This document shows positions 58,552-64,000 of a stretch of 64,000 nt of DNA, in pieces. Position 1 is the stretch's first letter; each line of letters starts with the position of its first letter. The DNA comes from Haloechinothrix sp033042135. GTDB lineage: Bacteria; Actinomycetota; Actinomycetes; Mycobacteriales; Pseudonocardiaceae. Under the pieces are notes generated by a model. It had not been told where the DNA came from, searched no databases, and worked only from the letters and a program-made list of their open reading frames with translations. A program made the translations under genes and the position numbers. The DNA lies in assembly GCF_033042135.1 (NCBI RefSeq), contig NZ_WBXM01000006.1:186001-250000 (forward strand). Direction: 5' to 3'.

Positions 58552-59346
58552 TCAACTCCCCGGCGGCGGGACGACCTGCAGGTACACGGCGGTCAGGATG
58601 AAGTTCATGAAGAACAGCAGCAGGAAGGTGATGACCACCGACTGGTTGACCGCATCCCCCACACCCTTGGGGCCGCCGGAGGGGTTCAGCCCACGGTAGG
58701 AGGCGACCACCCCGGCGATGAAGCCGAAGATGAGCGCCTTGATCGTGCTGATCCACAGGTCGGGCAGCTGCGCGAGCAGCGTGAAGCTCGCCAGGTAAGC
58801 ACCCGGCGTGCCGCCGCCGAGGATCACGTTGAAGAAGTACCCCCCGAGCACACCCACCACGCTGACCACGCCGTTGAGCAGCACGGCCACGAGCATGCAC
58901 GCCAGCACCCTCGGCACGATCAGCCGCTGCACGGCCGAGACGCCGAGGACCTCCATCGCGTCGATCTCCTCCCGGATGGTCCGGGAGCCGATATCGGCGC
59001 AGACCGCGGAACCACCGGCGCCCGCGACGATCAGCGCCGTCACCACCGGAGCCGCCTGCTGTACGACGGCGAGCACGCTCACCGCACCGGTGAACGACTC
59101 GGCGCCGAGCTGTCTGGTCAGCGTGCCGAGATGCAGCGCGATCACAGCGCCGAACGGCACCGAGACCAGGATCGTCGGCAGGATGCTGACGTTGGCGATG
59201 AACCAGGATTGCTGGATAAACTCCCGTAGCTGGAAGGGTCGCCGGAAGAACCCGCGCGCGACGTCCAGCCCGAGAGCGAAGAGCTTCCCGGTCTCGCGCA
59301 ACATCCCCAGTCCGGGGACTTTGCGAGCAGGTGCTGCAGCGGTCAC
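58552..59346 (-). CDS. yrbEA: MlaE-type permease YrbEA
   Basis: 264 residues, multi-pass. Coupling motif EEIDAMEVLGV. QQSWFIANVSILPTILVSVPFGAVIALHLG and FGFIAGVVASYRGLNPSGGPKGVGDAVNQSVV are family blocks. The GTG start overlaps the mkl TAG by one base. Confidence 0.95.
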   Translation of the reverse strand: MTAAAPARKVPGLGMLRETGKLFALGLDVARGFFRRPFQLREFIQQSWFIANVSILPTILVSVPFGAVIALHLGTLTRQLGAESFTGAVSVLAVVQQAAPVVTALIVAGAGGSAVCADIGSRTIREEIDAMEVLGVSAVQRLIVPRVLACMLVAVLLNGVVSVVGVLGGYFFNVILGGGTPGAYLASFTLLAQLPDLWISTIKALIFGFIAGVVASYRGLNPSGGPKGVGDAVNQSVVITFLLLFFMNFILTAVYLQVVPPPGS

Positions 59347-60524
59347 TACTGGTTACTCCACCTACGCGCGTCATCGGGCTGCTCGCCATAGCCGCCTGCC
59401 TGTCCCCTGCCTGGGAGGTTCGCGACGTCGTCCGGCGGCAACTCTCCATGGTGTTCGGTCGGGAGCGGCATGGTGGCCCCGCCACTACCCACACCCTGTG
59501 CGGCGCCGACCAGCCGGTGCGGCCGGACGCCGTAGCGTTGCTGGTCTTCCGGCGATAGCGACTCGATGATCCCCTCCTGCGCCGCGGGCGGCAGCGTGTG
59601 CAGCATCCGCATGACACGGTCGAGCCTGCGCCTGGCGCCCTGCCGCTCCGGCAACCCCGGGGTGGGTTGGATCTGCGGCACCACGCCACGCACGTCTTCG
59701 GTGCCGCCGTCGTGATGGCCGGCCTCCGCGTCCGCCTGCTCGGCGGCCATGGTCGCGCTGTCCTTCTCCTCGCTCATCCCGATCGGGCCGAGCCGCCTGC
59801 CGTTGAGGAACTGCTCCACCACCGGCTCGTCGCTGGTCAGCAGCACCTCCCGCGGGCCGAACATCACCAGCTCCTTGCGGAACAGCATGCCGAGGTTGTC
59901 CGGCACGGTACGGGCCACGTTGATGTTGTGCGTCACGATCAGGATCGTCGCGTCGATCTGCGCATTCAGGTCGATCAGCAGCTGCGACAGGTAGGCGGTT
60001 CGCACCGGATCCAGACCCGAATCGGGCTCGTCGCACAGGATGATCTCGGGGTCCAGCACCAGCGCCCGCGCCAGCCCAGCACGTTTACGCATCCCGCCGG
60101 AAATCTCGCCGGGTAGCTTGTCCTCCGCGCCGGACAGCCCGGTCATCGTCAGCTTCTCCAGCACGATGCGCTTGATCTCGGACTCGCTCTTCTTGGTGTG
60201 TTCCCGCAGCGGGAAGGCCACATTGTCGTAGAGGTTCATCGAGCCGAACAACGCACCGTCCTGGAACAGCACGCCGAACAGCTTGCGGGTCTCGTACAGC
60301 TTGTGCTCCGAGCACCGCACGATGTCCGTTCCGTTGACCACACACTTGCCGGTGTCGGGCTTGAGCAACCCGATCATCGACTTCAAAAAGACCGACTTGC
60401 CGGTGCCCGAGGGGCCCAGCATCACCGAGACCTCACCGGGCGGCAGCGTCAACGACACGTCCCGCCAGATGGGTTGACTGCCGAACGACTTCGACAACCC
60501 CTCGATCTCGACCTCGGCACCCAT
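59346..60524 (-). CDS. mkl: Mce transporter ATPase Mkl/MceG
   Basis: ABC ATPase powering Mce lipid import. 392 residues: Walker A GPSGTGKS (~38-45), Q-loop LFQDGALFG, signature ISGGMRKRAGLARAL, Walker B ILCDEPDSGLDP, H-loop VTHN. After ~270 a long Pro/Gly/Glu-rich tail unlike typical ABC proteins is present, as in mycobacterial MceG. In M. tuberculosis mkl also lies near rplL but apart from mce genes; here it heads the complete operon. Confidence 0.95.
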   Translation of the reverse strand: MGAEVEIEGLSKSFGSQPIWRDVSLTLPPGEVSVMLGPSGTGKSVFLKSMIGLLKPDTGKCVVNGTDIVRCSEHKLYETRKLFGVLFQDGALFGSMNLYDNVAFPLREHTKKSESEIKRIVLEKLTMTGLSGAEDKLPGEISGGMRKRAGLARALVLDPEIILCDEPDSGLDPVRTAYLSQLLIDLNAQIDATILIVTHNINVARTVPDNLGMLFRKELVMFGPREVLLTSDEPVVEQFLNGRRLGPIGMSEEKDSATMAAEQADAEAGHHDGGTEDVRGVVPQIQPTPGLPERQGARRRLDRVMRMLHTLPPAAQEGIIESLSPEDQQRYGVRPHRLVGAAQGVGSGGATMPLPTEHHGELPPDDVANLPGRGQAGGYGEQPDDARRWSNQ

Positions 60525-60780
60525 CGGACCTCCTGAAACTCATCCGCCGACAGCCCTACAGGCAAGCACCACTCGCGCGCCCTACCTCGACCTCGCGCAC
60601 GCGGATGAACGACACAGTTCCCCGTCCATCTCGTTCAACGAGTGCTTGTAGCGTAGGTTACTCGTCGGTCATAACTTTCCGGTACCCGTGTTCGCACTCA
60701 CACCATCAGAGTAAGGCGCGACGGTACCGTGATTGTGCCCCAGGTCATAATCGCCGTTATTATCTCGTGCCCGTAGATAC
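60525..60780 (-). promoter_or_regulatory. mkl leader and probable mce promoter region
   Basis: The region between the rplL terminator and mkl must carry the mce promoter. At 60630-60642 there is a 13-nt palindrome CTCGTTCAACGAG, close to TACGCT (60646-60660 area), a candidate -10 on the minus strand. The combination suggests an operator for a repressor, but I cannot name one. Confidence 0.4.
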
Positions 60781-60822
60781 ACGTCAGGGGTGGGCATCCG
60801 ATCGGATGCCCACCCCTGACGT
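60781..60822 (-). terminator. Perfect 42-nt palindrome after rplL
   Basis: All 42 bases read the same on both strands (21-bp arms, centre CGATCG). It begins 14 bp after the rplL stop and separates rplJL from the mce operon. There is no U-tract. Confidence 0.85.
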
Positions 60823-60835
60823 TCGCGCGAAAACG

Positions 60836-61225
60836 TTACTTGATGGTGATGCTCGCGCCTGCTTCCTCGAGCTTGGCCTTAGCGGCCTCGGCGGCCTCCT
60901 TGTCGACCTTCTCCAGGATGGGCTTCGGAGTCTCCTCCACCAGCTCCTTGGCCTCCTTGAGGCCGAGACCGGAGATCACCTCTCGGATGACCTTGATGAC
61001 CTGGATCTTCTTGTCGCCTGCGCCCTCAAGGACGACGTCGAACTCGTCCTGCTCCTCGACTTCCTCGGCCGGGGCGGCGCCCGCGGCGGGCGCGGCGGCC
61101 GCGGCCACCGGAGCAGCGGCGGTAACGTCAAAGGTCTCCTCGAACTGCTTGACGAAGTCAGACAGCTCGAGCAGCGTCATCTCCTTGAAGACCTCGAGGA
61201 GTTCCTCGGTGCTCATCTTGGCCAT
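60836..61225 (-). CDS. rplL: 50S ribosomal protein L7/L12
   Basis: Stalk protein that recruits translation GTPases. 129 residues: N-terminal dimerisation domain (MAKMSTEELLEVFKEMTLLELSDFVKQFEETF), Ala-rich hinge (~40-55) and C-terminal domain (EQDEFDVVLEGAGDKKIQVIKVIREVISGLGLKEAKELVEETPKPILEKV). ATG start. Follows rplJ. Confidence 0.98.
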   Translation of the reverse strand: MAKMSTEELLEVFKEMTLLELSDFVKQFEETFDVTAAAPVAAAAAPAAGAAPAEEVEEQDEFDVVLEGAGDKKIQVIKVIREVISGLGLKEAKELVEETPKPILEKVDKEAAEAAKAKLEEAGASITIK

Positions 61226-61286
61226 GGTGGCCCTTCCTCTCTATCTCAGCAGGTTGTTGACGGGGAACGATGGTCAGCTCTTGGCT

Positions 61287-61826
61287 TCAGGCTGCCGCCG
61301 AGTCCTCACCGGAGGACGAACGCTTGCCCTCCAGCGCACCGGCGAGGCGGGCAACCTGCGAAGCAGGCTCGGCGAACAAGGTCGCGGCCTGCGACAACTT
61401 GGCCTTGAAGGCACCGGCCGCCTTGCTGAGCAGCACATCACGGCTCTCGAGCTCAGCGAGCTGGTCGATCTCCTTCACGGTGAGCGGGCGACCGTCCATG
61501 TAGCCGCCCTTGATCACCAGGGCCTTGTTGTCCTTGGCGAAGTTCTTCAGCGCCTTGGCGGCCTCGACCGGCTCGTCATCCACGAAGGCAATCGCCGTCG
61601 GTCCGACGAACAGGTCGTCGAGCCCCTCGACGCCCGCCTCGCGCACGGCGCGCTTGACGAGGGTGTTCTTCGCGATTCGGTACTTGGCGCCAGAGCCGAG
61701 AGCGCGACGCAGCTCGTTGAGCTGGGCCACGGAAAGGCCTGTGTACTCGGTGACGACAGCAGCCGAGCTCGTACGGAAACGATCCGCGATCTCGGCGACG
61801 GCCTCCACCTTGTCAGGCGTCGCCAT
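61287..61826 (-). CDS. rplJ: 50S ribosomal protein L10
   Basis: Stalk base protein binding L12 dimers and 23S rRNA. 179 residues from MATPDKVEAVAEIADRFRTSSAAVVTEYTGLSVAQLNELRRALG; the L12-binding C-terminal helix is LSQAATLFAEPASQVARLAGALEGKRSSS. The ATG is at 61824-61826, with GAGGAGG upstream. An apparent extension further upstream belongs to the leader. Confidence 0.97.
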   Translation of the reverse strand: MATPDKVEAVAEIADRFRTSSAAVVTEYTGLSVAQLNELRRALGSGAKYRIAKNTLVKRAVREAGVEGLDDLFVGPTAIAFVDDEPVEAAKALKNFAKDNKALVIKGGYMDGRPLTVKEIDQLAELESRDVLLSKAAGAFKAKLSQAATLFAEPASQVARLAGALEGKRSSSGEDSAAA

Positions 61827-61931
61827 GGTCGCCTCCTCTCTTGGCGATAACTGATCCGCGGTGTCGGCGAACAACAAGCGGACAGTCAGCGAAGAATCCG
61901 GCGACAGCACGGGCGGCGCAGCACACGAAAA

Positions 61932-61960
61932 ACGCCCCGGCGCAGGAAGGCGCGGGGCGT
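61932..61960 (-). promoter_or_regulatory. Intrinsic-terminator-like attenuator in the rplJ leader
   Basis: A stem of about 11 bp (61932-61943 with 61950-61960, one bulged base) is followed on the minus strand by TTTTT, the only good stem plus U-tract that I see in the window. It ends about 105 bp before rplJ. This fits an attenuator or L10-leader-type autoregulatory RNA. Confidence 0.65.
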
Positions 61961-62180
61961 CGACATCACAGGCGAGATCGCCAATCAGCCTCGTTCCTCC
62001 TGCGCTGGCCGTCCACGTATCCGCGGATCCTTCGTTGACGTACGCCGGAGCGCACCTCACGACCAACGGTCTTCGGTAGAACCAGAAGTCAGCATACGGT
62101 ACGGCACCGCGTCGCTGGTAAGCGGGGTATCCACCAGCGGGCAGCCTGGCCGATGCACCACGCACCGTCGCGTGTCGGGC
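61961..62180. other. Divergent region between rplJ leader and the plus-strand membrane gene
   Basis: The promoters of rplJL (minus) and of the plus-strand gene are expected here. I see no clear -35/-10 pair and no gene. Confidence 0.4.
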
Positions 62181-63053
62181 ATGATGGGTGACGTGGTACA
62201 GCAACCGCCAGGAGACCACCCGCACGAGCCCGAGCGCTTCCCCGAACCGCTCGACGGCGGCCACGGCACAGGTGGCCACGACAAGGGCGAGGACGCCCCC
62301 GCCCAGCCAGGCGAGCTCGCGCACCCGACCGAGGCGAGTACCGGTTCGCCGCCGACGGTGGCCGGGCAACCCGCGATCGATCCCGAGCAACTGCGGCAGT
62401 TCCAGCAGTTCCAGCAATTCCAACAGTTCCAGCAGCTGCAGCGCCAACACGGGATCGACCCGTCCCAGGCCGGCATACCGCCGGGATTCGCCCCACGGCC
62501 GCCGTTGTGGCGGCGGCTGCTGAACAAGTTCGTGCGCCGCCTGGCCTACGTCGCTGTCACATTGATCGCGCTCGCGATGGCCTACAACTACGTCTTCGGC
62601 ACCGGCGACGGCGACCGCCCCGCCGAGGAGACCGGTGGCGGGACCTACGTGACCAACCAGATCCTGTCTTCTTCCCCGAGTGAGGCGGTCCGCAGGGTGT
62701 ATCAGAACATCGGCGAAGGGCGAGCCGACCTGGCCTGCGGCAGGTTCGCCGAGGATGTCCAGCAGCGCTTCGCGCGCAACATGGGTGCGGCCGACTGCGC
62801 CGAGGCCGTCGAGGCGTTACACCAGGACGTGACCAGCAAGAGCAGCTACGCGGAGCCGAGCTTCCCCAGGGACGTCCATGTCACAGGGGACGTCGAGACC
62901 CTCCGGATCAGTTCCTGCGAGATGGGGGTCAGCGAAGGACCGCGGCTCGGCGCGTTCACGCTGAGCATGGTGGAGCACGGACAGTGGCTGATCACCGACC
63001 ACGAGCGGGAGCCGCAACCGTGCCCGGAGCAGGCTGAAGGCGACGGCAACTGA
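62181..63053 (+). CDS. Unknown single-pass membrane protein with Gln/Phe repeat
   Basis: About 290 residues. A disordered acidic/Pro-rich N-terminus is followed by a repeat FQQFQQFQQFQQLQRQ (~73-90), then a transmembrane helix (LAYVAVTLIALAMAYNYVF, ~121-140). An extracytoplasmic NTF2-like domain with three Cys (LACGRFAEDVQQRF, AADCAEAVEALH, ISSCEMGV) ends in HGQWLITDHEREPQ. The domain resembles DUF4878/lumazine-binding-like folds. Several starts are possible (GTG 62172, ATG 62181, ATG 62184, GTG 62193); none has a strong ribosome binding site. The gene stands alone between rplJ and rplA on the opposite strand. Confidence 0.75.
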   Translation: MMGDVVQQPPGDHPHEPERFPEPLDGGHGTGGHDKGEDAPAQPGELAHPTEASTGSPPTVAGQPAIDPEQLRQFQQFQQFQQFQQLQRQHGIDPSQAGIPPGFAPRPPLWRRLLNKFVRRLAYVAVTLIALAMAYNYVFGTGDGDRPAEETGGGTYVTNQILSSSPSEAVRRVYQNIGEGRADLACGRFAEDVQQRFARNMGAADCAEAVEALHQDVTSKSSYAEPSFPRDVHVTGDVETLRISSCEMGVSEGPRLGAFTLSMVEHGQWLITDHEREPQPCPEQAEGDGN

Positions 63054-63117
63054 CGGTCGCGCCGGCGCCGTCCCCGGCGCCGCAGTGCCGGCCCCGTCCC
63101 GACGCGCGGTCCCGACG

Positions 63118-63158
63118 CGCGTGAGGGGAGGCCCCGCCCCGGGGCCTCCCCTCACGCG
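63118..63158. terminator. Bidirectional terminator between the membrane gene and rplA
   Basis: A perfect 18-bp stem (63118-63135 with 63141-63158) with a 5-nt loop lies between two converging genes. Confidence 0.88.
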
Positions 63159-63184
63159 AGCTTCGAGCGTTCCGGTGACGCGCC

Positions 63185-63901
63185 TCAGGCAGCTTCCTCG
63201 CTGAGCAGGTTCCGGGTGCGGGTGTGATCGACCGGGATGCCGGGCCCCATCGTGGTGCTGATGGTGACCTTCTTCAGGTACCGGCCCTTGGCCGCGGCGG
63301 GCTTGGCGCGTAGGACCTCGTCCAGCGCGGCGGCATAGTTCTCCACCAGCTGCTCCGGGGTGAAGGACGTCTTGCCGATCATCATGTGCAGGTTCGCCTG
63401 CTTGTCGACGCGGAAGCTGACCTTACCGCCCTTGATGTCGGCGATGGCCTTGCTCACCTCGGGCGTCACGGTTCCGGTCTTCGGGTTGGGCATCAGACCC
63501 CGTGGGCCGAGCACCCGGGCGATCTTGCCGACCTTGGCCATCTGGTCAGGGGTCGCGATCGCGGCGTCGAAGTCGAGCCAGCCACCCTGGATTCGCTCGA
63601 TCAACTCGTCGGATCCGACCACATCGGCACCCGCGGCTTCGGCTTCCGCCGCCTTGTCCCCGGTGGCGAACACCACCACGCGTGCCGTCTTCCCCGTGCC
63701 GTGCGGCAGGATCACGGTGCCGCGGACCATCTGGTCGGCCTTGCGGGGATCCACGCCGAGTCGCATCGCGACCTCGACCGTGGCGTCCATCTTGGTTGGC
63801 GATGTCTGCTTGGCGAGCTTGACCGCCGAAAGCGGCGAGTACAGCCGGTCCCGGTCGATCTGCTCCGCTGCCTGGCGATACGCCTTGCTGCGCTTGGGCA
63901 T
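63185..63901 (-). CDS. rplA: 50S ribosomal protein L1
   Basis: L1-stalk protein and, in many bacteria, repressor of rplKA. 238 residues, MPKRSKAYRQAAEQIDRDRLYSPLSAVKLAKQTSPTKMDATVEVAMRLGVDPRKADQMVRGTVILPHGTGK and the signature GKIARVLGPRGLMPNPKTGTVT. Normal length, ATG start. Confidence 0.98.
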   Translation of the reverse strand: MPKRSKAYRQAAEQIDRDRLYSPLSAVKLAKQTSPTKMDATVEVAMRLGVDPRKADQMVRGTVILPHGTGKTARVVVFATGDKAAEAEAAGADVVGSDELIERIQGGWLDFDAAIATPDQMAKVGKIARVLGPRGLMPNPKTGTVTPEVSKAIADIKGGKVSFRVDKQANLHMMIGKTSFTPEQLVENYAAALDEVLRAKPAAAKGRYLKKVTISTTMGPGIPVDHTRTRNLLSEEAA

Positions 63902-64000
63902 GGTGTCGTCCCTTGCTGTCCTGTGTTGTCGTGGATCAGTTGTGGTACGGGCCAGCGCCGGGCCCTGCCACGGGCACCCGCGTGATACGAGCAGCGGGTA
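63902..64000. other. rplK-rplA spacer (to the window end)
   Basis: No coding sequence is supported in these last 99 bases. rplK is expected just beyond the window on the minus strand. Confidence 0.5.

Noticed and set aside
61827..62450. N-terminal extension of L10 by about 200 codons
   Set aside because: The extension reads through the leader and the antisense of the plus-strand membrane gene; L10 begins at ATG 61826 with a good ribosome binding site.
63061..63120. Direct repeat of GTCCCGACGCGCG near the rplA terminator
   Set aside because: Two copies of 13 bp in a G+C-rich spacer next to a strong stem are not enough to claim a functional element.

Overview
The window is high-G+C actinobacterial chromosome, most likely from a sporulating or mycelial member of the Pseudonocardiales. 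Support for this: the ESX-4 type VII secretion (T7SS) locus sits beside the ribosomal protein cluster in the order known from Mycobacterium, there is a complete mce lipid-import operon, an SsgA-family morphogenesis gene lies next to rpoC, adenylate kinase is the short form, and rpoB starts with TTG as in M. tuberculosis. The genus assignment is inference. I see no rRNA, tRNA, CRISPR array, transposase or phage gene.

Layout. 1-12.1 kb: ESX-4-like T7SS core, namely a partial Hsp70-like gene and eccC (minus), eccD-mycP (plus), eccB (minus), then eccE and a coupled unknown gene (plus). 12.3-13.2 kb: a lone DUF559-type nuclease-fold gene of atypical composition. 13.2-31.5 kb: truA, then the alpha, spc and S10 ribosomal operons, all on the minus strand (rplQ-rpoA-rpsD-rpsK-rpsM-rpmJ-infA; map-adk-secY; rplO to rpsJ). 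31.9-36.3 kb: str operon (tuf-fusA-rpsG-rpsL). 36.7-40.4 kb: a plus-strand accessory block holding a YbaB-like protein, an EspC-like T7SS target, a large helical WXG-like protein, a membrane-anchored unknown and an SsgA-like protein. 40.6-48.1 kb: rpoC and rpoB. 48.6-60.5 kb: a complete mce operon (mkl-yrbEA-yrbEB-mceA-F-mas1-mas2) lying between rpoB and rplL. 60.8-63.9 kb: rplL, rplJ with an attenuator-like leader, a plus-strand membrane protein gene, and rplA.

Genes of one operon are packed tightly, with many ATGA/GTGA and TGATG stop/start overlaps that imply translational coupling. Operon ends carry long GC-rich stems, mostly without a U-tract.

The most unusual signal is a family of short palindromic elements with the core CGTTTAGC-GGG/CCC-GCTAAMCG. 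Copies occur as inverted pairs after the eccE partner gene (12.1 kb) and after rplO (21.4 kb), as two neighbours at the map-infA junction (18.4 kb, one of them supplying the map stop codon), and as one copy read in frame inside truA (13.85 kb). Other points of interest are a well-placed Shine-Dalgarno sequence facing an ATC codon at 39090, a collagen-like Gly/Pro region in EccE, non-consensus residues in the rifampicin pocket of RpoB, and the T7SS-substrate-like trio between the str operon and rpoC.
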